A stretch of 64,000 bases of DNA from the NCBI GenBank assembly GCA_037179385.1, contig CM074179.1:69583806-69647805 (forward strand), read 5' to 3'. The notes beneath the pieces were generated by a model that worked only from the letters and a program-made list of their open reading frames with translations, was not told where the DNA came from and made no database searches. Numbering within the stretch: the stretch's first letter is position 1; each line of letters begins with the position of its first letter. The translations under genes and the position numbers were made by a program. This document shows positions 25,901 through 39,100 of the stretch, one piece after another. This DNA is from Holothuria scabra (Eukaryota; Echinodermata; Holothuroidea; Aspidochirotida; Holothuriidae).

Positions 25901-28900
25901 GCTGGTGTGTTAAGAGTTGAAATAAAAAGGAGAGATGAAAAAGCTGTCCAGAAATGGTCAGTTTTCATGGTTATTATGACATATCACAGTAGCAATTTAG
26001 GGCACATTGAGGTATCCACAGCATCTGGAGACATAGAAAGTAAATTTTGTGACCAGAATTGATAAAAATAACTATGGGCATAAGAGATTCAATAACTTCA
26101 GTCACCTCCTAAGTCCAAGTTCATTTGTGTCTGAACTATATTTTAGCAGAGATATATCTTGTAACAGCTATTTCCTAACTGACACTTTTCCAAATAGCTT
26201 TTGCAAAGGATTATGTGATAGAATGTTGGTGTGCATTATTTTTTCCTACAGTGAAATGTCATTGACAAAATTCATGCATACCTAAAACCTATCCCACAAT
26301 CCTTTGTGATTGCTATTTGGAAAAGGGCCAATTCCTATCTTCATTCTTCAAGTCTTCAAATTTCTTGCTTGAGCCTGCAACTTCAAATGGGATGACTGGG
26401 GTCGTGGAAAAAAGAAAAGTGCAAGCTTGAAGTTGTAAAGGATCACAGTCTAACAACAATTACCCCTTTAAAGATTCTTAAAATGATTTAATTACGTACT
26501 AACGATGGATGTTTTTGAGAAGTCCCAGTAGGTGAAACTTGCATTATTGTACTCAAGTGAAGTTTTAAAGTTGTTTTGCTGACATAACAATGCCCCACCA
26601 TTAACAAATAAGTGTATCAGGCTTTTTGAAAATGATGGGATTGAAGTGTACCCAGGGCTGGAATTAAGGTTGGAGGAGGGCACGGCCATTTGGCCTTGGT
26701 CATTCATTAATTTTGGAGGGCACCACGGCCATCAGGTAGGGCACCAAGGCCAAATATTTTTGAATGGCAGGGCACCAAGGCCATTTTTGGAGGGGGTGTT
26801 TTTATCGGAGTGTTGCACAGCACAGCGGTATACCAGGGTTTTCCCTGGATTTAGAATTGAACGTCGCGCATCTAATGCGTCCATGAGTGGATCGCCGGCC
26901 TGGGGGAGGGGTATGAGGGGAGGGGGTGTCCCCCTGGAAATTTTGGGACGTATGCAAGTCCCTAGACGCAAAATGGTGACACTTTTGAGGCAAATTAGTC
27001 AACACAACTTCTGTAAGTTGACGCCAAAATATTGGCACTAAAACTCACATTCGTATTAATTTTGATGTACTGATAGCGTTAACATTGGCTTTATATCACC
27101 GTAATTTCTGCTTCAAAAGTTTTGGTTCATCGGTTTTGGTTCATCGGTATCACTTTTGTAGGCGTAATATTTTCACTTCAGAAGTGGAGATACAAGTCAC
27201 CGTTAATACAGTACTGTAGATTTGTTTGCAGTCGATGTCACATGCTCTTTAATAATTTAGTTCTTAGGCAAACATCATGCTTATTCTGTTTTTCATCCCC
27301 CAATCATGTCGGAACATTTGCATTTTTTTACTGCACTGGGTAGTAGTGGCGTCATGTAATGTAGTTACTCTCCTGCTTTAACGAACCCGATGTAGAACAA
27401 TCATTCAGTTCATGATAATCTTAGCAGTTCTGGGAAGCCAACAATTGGACCCGGTTAACGTATCTTATGGTTCCTTTCGGATATAAATATCCCCGTATAT
27501 TTTAAGCAGTTCTTGTCCAAAACTTACGTCTTGTTTAAAAAGAATCTGCAACTGAAATGCACGTAAGTCAGATCCCCCAAAAATCCACGTACGCAGAGAT
27601 TTGTGATTCCGTTTCATGGTGAATTTGGCACGGGGCTCGCCCCGCTGCGATAGCCGGCTATATAAGCATGGGAAGTGCGATCGTCGTAACACAAACTCAA
27701 CGGGGAAGCTTGTCCCGAGACCGAGTATTTTCATACACTAAATCACATAGGCGAAGGTGCGAGTGATTGGCTGGCTAGAATCAATGCAATTGAACCAATC
27801 ACGATGCAGGGACCAATTTAAATTTTGAAATGGATTCCATACATATGATGTCACCAAGCAAAACATGATGCCTTGTTTGGTGGAAAAAACTGACATGCAC
27901 GAAAGTCTACTGCACGCTTGGGCCAAGAATTTTGCTGCATGAGACCACGTGCATCACTATTTTTGTTTGCAATGACGTTGCATGACAACATTGCTTAAGT
28001 CCTACTGTAAATAACATTACGGAAGGAATGCTTCAAATGATTTAATTTATGCAAGAAAGTAACCACGGAACTTCACAAGATTCTAGGAGCTACGTGTACA
28101 AAACGTGCACAGATATGCATGCTAAGCTTGGGGATTTGAAAAAGGTGAAACACTGCAGCTCGATAGTCTGTTGTCTGTACAATGTGTTTTGTGCAGAACA
28201 GTTTGTACAACAACTTACGCGGCGCTTTCTGTGAGAAAGCAAGGAAAACACATTGAAAGCAATTCTAAATCTAATTCCATGTAATACTACTGGGTTATAG
28301 CGGAAAATATCAAACGATCACTTCCATGGCGGGGGTAAAATTTTACGTTTGTGGTTATCAATGCACCCCGTTTTGGCGGGAAGTTAAAGGATTGAGTTAA
28401 CGAGAGTTTTAAGAAACTAAGGGCAAGTTTCCAGCAGTCTGATTCGATCGCGCAAGTTGCGTATCAAGTTCATTTAGTATCCTTTTTGTTGTGGTATTTA
28501 GGATATTTTATTGGAATCCTGATGAAATTTTTTCATTCAGATGGGAAGGCACGACGGCCACGTACTTACGGGCACGACGGCCTACGTGGCCGTGAGAAGT
28601 GGCTGTTTTTGTAGGGCACCACGGCCATCCCCTTGGGCATGACGGCCATGGCCGTCGTTTAATTCCAGCCCTGGTGTACCTCAAGTCAAAACAATGAAAA
28701 GTATAGTAAGTAAAGTATATGCTTGAAAGCATGTCAGCATAAAGAATGATTTCTGGCCATCCAACTCCCATCTTCATAGGATATTTCTGAGCCAAGATAT
28801 CAAATGTTGAAGTTTATTCACTCAAATTATAATGGTGCATTGTGCAATTATTTGTGATGTCATTGTTGTACTACTCAAATTACAATCTTTGTATTTCTTT

Positions 28901-30086
28901 GTTTTTCTGAAAGTTACTTCACCTTGTACCAAGGTATGATAGTACTCTTACTCTTGTGGGGTGATGTAATTAATTAAGCCCTCTCTTACTGTGGTCTCAC
29001 GTACCCCTCACTCCAGGTTACACCATGTTACCCTGTGCTCGAGTAATGTGGAAACACGGGTTAGCGCGGGATCAGTGTTTAACTTTCAATCAACCTCAAA
29101 TCGCAGGGTTAAGGGTCTTTGAACACCGTGTTTGTTTAAATCAAGCAAGGTCACAGGTGTTTATGCCACTAATGACAGGTATCTTCTAACATTTTGTAGC
29201 AATTGAAAGGTGCAATATTTGACCTCATTACTATGGTACCACTACTTAATCTATGAAACACAGGGAATGTGGGAACACAGACTTGAAAACACGAGGTTAA
29301 CCTGCGGTTTTGTGTGATTGTAAACACAAGTTAACACCGAGTGTGGCGGGGTTGGTGAAACCAAGCCTTCTGTGCAACATGCTTTGCAAGCAAACAAGAA
29401 GTGTCCAAGGTCATCAAAACATTTTAAATTTTATAGGGAAACAAAGCAGGTTATGTGAGTTGTGCAACAAGAAAAATCACAAATTAAAGGGCAATAGACT
29501 AATTTGTTTTTAGTAAATAAATTTCAGCATTTTATATCTCAGCTCTTAAACAATGTCCTATGAAGACTGGAGTTGGAATGTTAGGATTCATTTTGTATGC
29601 TGTTTAATACCGTACATATTTCTAAATTTTTTGACATGTGTTACATTTTAATTAAATTTATTCTTCATTTGGTAATTTTAAACTTGACAGCAAATTCATA
29701 CTTGCCAATTTGACCTTGAATATCTTCCTAAATCTGTTGTTTTATGTTTCTGTTGTCTTCTCATAATAGGCTGTTTGGATGCTTCTAGCTGAGATCACAC
29801 CATTTTACAAGTCACTGGATGCAGCCTTTGTGGCCCAGGCATGGATGACTTGGTCCAGTCAAAACAAGGACCAAAAGACAGTCCTCCAGTACATGCTGAC
29901 TACCATGGGCCATCTTGCCCAGGGAATGCCTGACCAGCTGTCTGAAGATCTACAGCAAAACTTAGAGCAGAGATTGCTACAATTTACTGACCCTCCTCAT
30001 CTGATTGGTGCCATCTTGGAGGCCCTTAGTAAGGTAATGTTACCTGATATGTATTGGTTACTTGTTCTACATCTTGATATACCACC

Positions 30087-30117
<31 letters not shown>

Positions 30118-33100
30118 AAATGAGAATGATAATAATAATCAGACCTTGGAGGGCAGTTGTTTTAGGATGCTTAGTGACCACAAATGTGGGAGAAGCCAGT
30201 GGCTCATGAATTACTTCATGTCAGGTCGGAACCAACTCAAACAATTTGGATCAAATTTGGTATTTATTTGAAAGACCAGTTCTGATGGGAAAACAGAAGA
30301 TTCCTCTTGGATGAAAGAGCCCACCTTACTTTGACCCAGCCAGGAATGGAACTCCAGACCTTCAGGTTGCTCAGCTTCATTACTTCAAACTTCCCTGCAG
30401 AAATGCTTAAGTCATGTGCAAAATTAAAAAAAAAGAAAAAAAAACATATGGTGGTTACAACATTTTTGAATGCATGGAAATTACATGTACTAAAAATGTT
30501 GGGTTATCCTCAGGACAACCCTCGTGTTTTATTTGGCAGTCTGGCAGAAATTCCTGTCGTCTGGGATGAGATATGACTGCTAAAGTCCTACACTGTCAGT
30601 CTTTTTACACAATTGTTTCTTATTCCCTTAGCTGAAGTGTTCCTCTGTAAACACCACTGTTGACAAGGCCATGGCCCCTATCAGTGAGAAAGTGATCCTG
30701 GCATGTGAGCAGTACCTCTCTGAGCTGGTCCTAACAGAGGACGCCTCTCAGGTATCCTGGAGTGAAGAAATTCTTGTTAGATATCTCTTTACTTTGGGAG
30801 AAGTTGCTCAGCTCAGTCCTAACAAAACTCCACAGAGAGTTTTCATGCTTGTCCAGTCTTTGTTAGCTGGACCAGGGGTGACACCAAGTGGTAAGGATGG
30901 TCTTCTTTACATTACAGCTATTAATATCATCTGGTTTTATAGACGAATCTGATCAGCGCTTGTCTCTCGTGACTTTAGACAGCCATTAGTGGGGCCTTCA
31001 GCCTTAAATCCTCTTTATTTATTGTCTACAAGAATTTCAAACCCTCATGTTTGGTGAATTTTAAGGAAACAAAGTACAGTTTAGTTTACAACCATCCATG
31101 GTGCAGGTAAGGAAGGAAATTGAAAAATTAAAAGATGATAGACCACAGTTATGGCAGACTTAAAACAGACTATCACTTGCTGTCTGGATTCGTCTACATG
31201 CAATGATACGTGGGCAAAATTTAGAAGCCTGCTTTAAATGTGTTTGACTTTTTTTTTTCACTTACACATTTTTGGAGTGCATTCAGATCATTCATAGAAA
31301 TAGATGACAGTGCAGGAATTTCCTGCAGTGAAATTTGTTTTCCTTTTTTTTTTCCCCTTTGGGTGGGGGGGGGGGGGGCTTGTGAGTTGCATGCTTCATC
31401 ACAAACCTTACTGTTTGCCACACTGCCCTAATATATGGCACCTTTTCTGTAGTTTTTCATATCTTGACTATAATAAATCAGTTTATGGCATCGAATCTAT
31501 GATACCATCAGTGTTTACTTTGAAGTGTGTCTCAAGTCAAAATATTCAAAAACATGTATTAAGAAGCTTGAAAAATGAATTCAAACAGTCCAACTTCCAT
31601 CTTCATAGGACATTCCTGAACTGAGATATAAAATGTTGAAGTTTATTCACTCAACTTAGAATGGTATAAAGTGCAGTTAGTTAGTTAGATGGGGTTTTAC
31701 GACACACCAACATGCATGTGTTATATAGTGTCATCAAGTGGTGTAAAGTGCAATAGTATGTTCATTGTCAAACTACTTAAATTACAATCTTTGTATTTCT
31801 TTGTTTTTCTGAATGTTACTACACATTGAACCAAGGTAATACTCTTATGAGGTGATGTAATTAATTAAGCCCTCTCTGTGCAACAGGGTTGGCAGTTTTT
31901 GCCACAGGCGGTTTTTACCAGTGGTTTTTACCGGTAAAAACCGTCCCGGTAAAAACAGGTTTTTGCCGAAAAATGGAAAAAATGGAAAAAACCTATTCTG
32001 CTACATTGAATAAAATGTTTTAAGTAACAACTTTTTCTTACTTTTTTCAAGGTTAAAGGATGAAAATCATTATTTTACATCAAGACTGACCATTTTAGGC
32101 TATTAAATTTACCATGTAAGGGTCTGGATAGATCATTTTTAGTCACTTGTGTTACATTTTGCCAGATTTACACTGACACCATACAGTACTATAAAGTATA
32201 AATCTAGTCATGAAGATTGACATCTTACTGTACGTCATTATTTTCTCACCTGTGATATAAATGATCAATTTCCACATTGTATTGAGCTAAACATTAAAGC
32301 TGCTCATTGAGTTGGTTCATGGAATTCCACAAATTTTTTTCAAACCCGTTAAGTTTTCTTCACTTACCAATGCCAAATGGTCAATCTAAGACAATCCCCA
32401 TATCCTACAAACAAATGACTCTTTTATGTGTAAGCACGAAACGGTTCAATTCGCTTTTCAAAAAATCGTGACCAGACACTTTTTCAAATTTTACACAAAT
32501 CCGTTACACGTCAGGACATTACAAATTCAAAATTTTAGGTCTTCCCGTAACCATTGAATACGAAACCTGACTTATTATGATATCTATAAGCATTGTCATG
32601 TTGTATTGACCCTTTATCACTCTCATTAAGTTATTGATATCAACTCAATGAGCCCCTTTAAGGCAAAGAAATTTCTTTTCAAAACTGCTTTGTATACTGT
32701 TCTGTGCTGATACTGTATAAATGCAAGGAGAGAGCTAAGACAAACTGTATCACTGTAAAGAAGTCTATATGCCATAGGTTGCATTGTGCATTTGTCCACT
32801 TGGCTGTACACATATAGATATACCAACCTTTGTTTTAACGAGAAATGACAGCCTTCCATTCCTTTTACAATTTTAAAGAAGGCTTACCACTTTAATAAAC
32901 ATGAACAATTTCATGTATCCTCATTTTGTGAAACCTTGTTTGATATTCCAGTAATTTTGTAGAAAACATTAACTCTCAGTCTTTTATTGTTAGCATGTAG
33001 TTGAAGTTTTACCACTTTTAATTTTTAAGGCTTTATTCCTAACATTGTAATACTGGCATTTTTGTTTTCATTCTAGCTTTGGCAGGTTTTATTGCTTAAT

Positions 33101-36100
33101 TTTCAAGTTAAAATAGAATCAAAAAGTCATGTAAACAACTCTGTCTCATTTGAATTATTCATCATGTGTGATGGGCTAGAGCAACTCCACACTTATAATT
33201 GTCGGAGAAGTTTTTTCCAGTTTCTACCAGTTTTACCGGTAATAACCACTTATTACCAGTTTTCACCACTGTCCCGGAAAAAACAGGTTTTTTCCGGCAA
33301 AAACCCAACCCTGCTGTGCAACATGCTATGAGAGCAAACAGGAAGTGTTCAAGGTTATAAAAACATTTTTAATTTTCAAGGGAAACAAAGAAGGTTATGT
33401 AAGTTGTAAAACAAGAAAGTCACAAATTATTGCACAATGGATCAATTTGTTTTAAGTGAATAAACTTCAACATTTTATATCTCAGCTCAGGAATGTGATG
33501 TGAAGATGGGAGTTGAGACTGTTAGAACTCGTTTTTCATGCTATTAAATATATATATTTTTGAATTTTTTTAACTTGAGGTACAGTACACTTTAGGCTGC
33601 TGTAGTGTTATATAGATGCAGTACATTTGACCCACTGATATATGTAGCAAAATATGAACAGAGGGTTCTACTATTCCCTAAAAGGTACGTATACACAGTT
33701 TCACAAATTTGAAATGTCTAGTGAGTCAAAGTTGTTCATATTGAGTTTATTCACCCAACAGATAATTTCTTTTTTAAGAGGAAAAACTGGATGTGGTTCC
33801 ACAGTCTTTATAGATACCTATATCTATGATACATGATCATTTGTACCATAACATGCAGTGCAATCTTTACGTAAGACCTGACTATTCAAATTTCTTTAAT
33901 AGGAAATTTTTCGATTATTGAAAATTTAATAGATTGGACAGCTTAACATTTCCTTCCAATCTGTAATTTTTTTCTCTTCCAGTTTCAACAGCAGCGGAGA
34001 TTCCCAGCACTCAGAATTCTCAGGGATGTTCCCAGCCACCACTATCTCAGTTTGGGGGAAATGCACTCTCCAACACAGTGAGGGCATACACTTTCCTTAC
34101 ACTAGGGAAGCTCTGCTTACAGCATGGAGGTCTGGCCAAGCAGTGCATAGCTGCATTTGCACGTGAGCTGGAGATGTCAGATGACGCAGCAGTAAGAAAC
34201 AATGTCATGGTGATCATGTGTGACCTGTGTATCAGGTGAGGGTCGAAGGGATGGGTGCAGGTCTGAAGGAACATTGTACTGTGGTATGGGTGTGATCTGT
34301 GTATCAGGTGAGGGTCAAAGGGAAGGGTGCAGGTCCGAAGGAACATGGTACTGTGGTATGGGTGTGATCTGTGTATCAGGTGAGGGTCAAAGGGAAGGGT
34401 GCAGGTCCGAAGGAACATGGTACTGTGGTATGGGTGTGATCTGTGTATCAGGTGAGGGTCAAAGGGAAGGGTGCAGGTCTGAAGGAACATGGTACTGTGG
34501 TATGGGTGTGATCTGTGTATCAGGTGAGGGTCAAAGGGAAGGGTGCAGGTCTGAAGGAACATGGTACTGTGGTATGGGTGTGATCTGTGTATCAGGTGAG
34601 GGTCAAAGGGAAGGGTAGGGTGCAGGTCCGAAGGAACATGGTACTGTGGTATGGGTGTGAGTTGTGTATCAAGTGAGGGTCAAAGGGAAGGGTGCAGGAG
34701 TTTGGTACTGGGTTATGGGTGTGAGTTGTGTATCAGGTGAGGGTCAAAGGGAAGGGTGCAGGTCTGAAGGAACATGGTACTGTGGTATGGGTGTGATCTG
34801 TGTATCAAGTGATGGTCAAAGGGAAGGGTTCAAGAGTATGTAGTATGGTATTGGTGTAGGGGGATGGCATTAGCATAGTATTGGCAGGGGTGTAGAGGAC
34901 TGGCATTTGTTTATTGATGTGACCCTAAGGAGTATAGAGGTATGGTATTCATTTAGAGGTGTGGCGATGGTACAGAATTGCAGCAAGGTCATGGTTGATG
35001 GAAAGGTGTGACAGGTGTGACAGAAGGGTAGAGGCATTGGCATTGATGATGTGGTGTGGCATTAGTGAAGAGCTCTGATAGGGGGATAGAGGTATGGCAT
35101 TGGCATTGATGATGTGGTGTGGCATTAGTGAAGAGCTCTGATAGGGGGATAGAGGTATGACATTGGTTTTGTTATGTGGCATTGGTTTATCGGTGTGACA
35201 GGAGTACACAGATACAGTATTAGTTTAGAGGTGTGGCAGTAGTGTAGAGCTGTGGCAGGGGCATGGTTATGTGATATTAATGTAAAGGTACAACAGGTGT
35301 GGGAAATGGTGTAGATTGTGTGTAGGTGTGTACTACTGGTACTACAAACTGTAGTGCATTGGGTTAAAAGGATTTAATGATTCCAAAAGAAAATCCTATC
35401 CTATAGAAAAAAGATCAGTATCATATAGTAAAGTTAAGTTATATATCAATTATGATTCTGAAAGCAGAATGGCGGGATAATTTATCTTCACTTCTGATTG
35501 AAGGGAGAGAAGTTGGGTGCGGAGGGAATTCTCCCCAGCAGAAGAATCCCTTTTGACATGTTTTGTCCAAATTCCATTAACCAAAGTGTTTCAATGTGCT
35601 CCAAATGGTTCTTATGGGTGTACAAAATGGTTTGGTTTATGCAAAGGGTAATGCAATTCTCTTTTTGATTTGTCCAATATCTGTCAACAACCAAAGTGAA
35701 CCCTTTGTATGCAAAGGGTATTTCCAAAGAGAACCATTTGAAACCCTTTGTGCTCAAAGGGTTATACAATTCTTCGTCATACACCGAAGGGTTCCCAAAG
35801 GAATTTTCAGCTGGAGCAACAGTTAAATCCCTAAGTAAATACCCTGTCATATATGATGGTTGGAATAATTGTCCTGTTGCCTCATTTATTAGTAGGCTGT
35901 CCATTCAAATCTCATCACTGGAAAGAAGATTTCCTTCAATACTGATTTAGCATTTTCTCATCCACAGATATCCTAACTTAGTGGACCGATACATTCCCAA
36001 CCTGGCCTCTTGTCTTAAGGATAAGTCCCTTCTGGTCCGGAAACAAACCTTGACCTTACTCACCCACCTGCTTCTGGTAATAACTTTTCTGTTTACAATC

Positions 36101-39100
36101 TCTAATGTGTCAGGTTGTAATAGCTTAATTTTCTTAGAAGGCCTAACCCTCTCATCCCAGAAAGTGTCAATTCCCCTAACCCAACTTCTTAATTCCCCTA
36201 ATCCAACGACTTAATTCCCCTAACCCAACGACTTAATTCCCCTAACCCAACGACTTAATTCCCCTAACCCAACGACTTAATTCTCCTAACCCAACGACTT
36301 AATTCCCCTAACCCAACAACTTAATTCCCCTAACCCAACGACTTAATTCCCCTAATCCAACGACTTAATTCCCCTAACCCAACGACTTAATTCCCCTAAC
36401 CCAACGACTTAATTCCCCTAACCCAACGACTTAATTCACCTAACCCAACGACTTAATTCCCCTAACCCAACGACTTAATTCCCCTAACCCAACGACTTAA
36501 TTCCCCTAACCCAACCACTTAAGCCCCTCCAGTGACTGTCTAAAACTCATCCTCTTCCAGACACAATTTCAGTTAGCAGAATTACTTCAGGGTGACTGCA
36601 ACCAAAACCCAATGTGTAATCAAAACACTCTCAGCACAGCACATGCTTTGTAATAGGAGTTACAGTGTTCATGTTTTAAATTGCTGTTAATCAAAGAGCC
36701 ATGCCAAATGAGAATTTTTCTCTAGACTACTTAAAAAATTGTGCATTAGGGTGAGTGATGACTGCCTTTTATAAAAATGAAGTGATCTTCCATCAGACTT
36801 CGACAAATCCCTCGCCCGACAGCCCGGGACAAGTAAAAAATCACTCGGGCAACTACCGTGCTCAATGTTGCAGCCCGCCGGGCAAGTACCCCCAGCCTTA
36901 AAATTTTGAGTTGCGCAAAATGGCATTTGCACTTTTAGACTTTAAAATTATATGTACTCAACAGATTTGAATTGGACAAGTAGATATTTATGCGGGCAAG
37001 TAGATTGAGAAAACAGCTAGCCCATCGGACATCCGACAAGTACGAAAGAAAAAATTTGTCGAACCCTGCATCCATCAATCCTCCATGTTCTTAATAATCA
37101 AAAGTCATTTCACACTGAAATAATCTATACCATTGTCTTTTTTTTAACCATAGGAAGACTATGTCAAGTGGAGAGGTCCTCTTTTCTTCAGATTTTTGAC
37201 AGCCCTGGTGGATGATTCAGAAGAAGTCAGAAATTTTGGTAAGTTTTACCTCAATGGATTCAGGTATCCTGACAAATCCCCAAATGAGGTTATACTTTGC
37301 ATGATGAACCGTACTTGTTACCAGATGATTGCCCAGTAGGTGTTGGTCTATTTAATAGTTGATTTTGCTTGTTTATTTTAAAATGTTAAAAATTATGAAT
37401 CTTACCTTTATGATGGCTAACTTTTAAAGTGATGCATCAGATGTTAAAAATGCCATCAGTTCCCGGGGAATAATTTAGCATTCAAATTTTGTGTAGCAGT
37501 TTTGAAGATTTTTGAGGTCTTTCACACATTGTTTGTAAAAATGCAAGGGTTATGCACACAAAAAGTTGCTACACAATTTTTTATTTGTGTAGCAACTTGG
37601 CCTGTTTGTGTAGCAAATTGCAATGCAATGCTGGATAAATTATTCCCTGGCCATTGCCTCATGTGATTGTCCCTACACAAGTATTTTTAACTTGACTAAC
37701 ACTAAGTAGATGGTGTAATTAATTATTCAAACATAGTTGTCAAAGCAAAGCAGTCCTATGAATATTCACGATGTTACAACTTTTGACCTTCTAGCATAAG
37801 TTCACAGGAGTTCTATTAAAACTATTTCAAATATAAAATTGTCCAAATTTGTTGCTGATTTTCAAACTCTGTTCCATTAATTATGTTCTAGTGTTACCTA
37901 CATATGTCCTTTGTGAGTATTTCAAGGTTCATGAATTATTCATGAGACATATTTATTCTATCTTTAAACAGCTGAATTCTGTCTAGTTCAGCTTCTCCTC
38001 AAGAGACAGCCTACGATGCTGTTTCAACATTTCCTTGAAGCTATATTTCATTTCAACAGTTACGAGAAACACAGCAGTAAGTATATCATACCTGTAAAAG
38101 TTCCTTTGGTCTAGAATTGCAAAAATTCAAAAAATTCTCAATATTCATCTTATCCATCCAACTTCCATTGTCATAGTTTTTCCCCTTTTTAAGTAATAAT
38201 CATTGAAATTTATTTACTCAAATCCAAACAGTCCACTGCAATAATTATGACCAAATTGAATCACCACTTAGATGTTGCTTCTCTTCCTTGTTCTCCAGTG
38301 ATTGACGCTCCCTTCGGGACCATTCTCAGGCTTTGACAAAATTTTTCTTTCGTACTTGTCCAACGGGTTAGCTGTTTTCTCAATCTACTTGCCCGCATAA
38401 ATATCTATTTGTCCAATTTAAATCTGTTGAGTACATACAATTTTTAAAGTCTTAAAGTACAAATGCCATTTCGCGTAACTCAAAAATTTAAGGCTGGGGG
38501 TACTTGCCCGGCGGGCTGCAAAATTGAGCACGGTAGTTGCCCGAGTGATTTTTTACTTGTCGGGCGGGGGATTTGTCGAAGCCTTCCATTCTGCAAGGTG
38601 GTTTGTACATCAAGCTGTTGGTTAAAGTTCTGTCATCATGATTGATTTTGACTGAGGGGGAGGGACTTTATGGAAAACAAAATCATTACCCCAGAACAAA
38701 GCAAGGGACTTTAAAGTATTTGTCTCTAGGTATTAGGCAAAATGTAAGAGGTGGTCCCTTAAAAAAGAAAACAAAATAAATTTCAGGAGAAACCTTTACT
38801 TCTCATGATTCAATCTTTTAATATTTTAAAAAATTGATCTCTAACCTGGCCTGAGCTGGCCTGTCAGTTTGCCACACTGCAAAGTTTTAGCCATTAGGCA
38901 TTAGTCTTATGGACTCTCTGAATCCTACCTTGCTACATAGTAATGTACTTGAATAAGAACTAGGAATTTCAATAGTTTAGCCTTTTTAATCCTGACTGAA
39001 AGCCCATGAAGAACCCTTAGTTGATAGTTCAACTTAGTTGACAGTTCAACATGTCTACATAGAGCACCACTATCACTTAGCATTTTGTGTGTGTAAAATT

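Noticed and set aside
34047..34618. Repeat proteins of 132 residues (+) and 171 residues (-)
   Set aside because: Both are translations of the 72-bp donor-copying minisatellite; the plus frame is not the NCAPD3 frame.
35488..35904. 138-residue open frame in intron 19, minus strand
   Set aside because: The region is built of repeated AACCCTTTG/CAAAGGG words and the peptide has no recognisable motif.
36166..36525. Interstitial telomere array or CRISPR-like array
   Set aside because: The 22-bp units are contiguous with no unique spacers, and only part of the unit resembles a telomere word. The setting is a eukaryotic intron.
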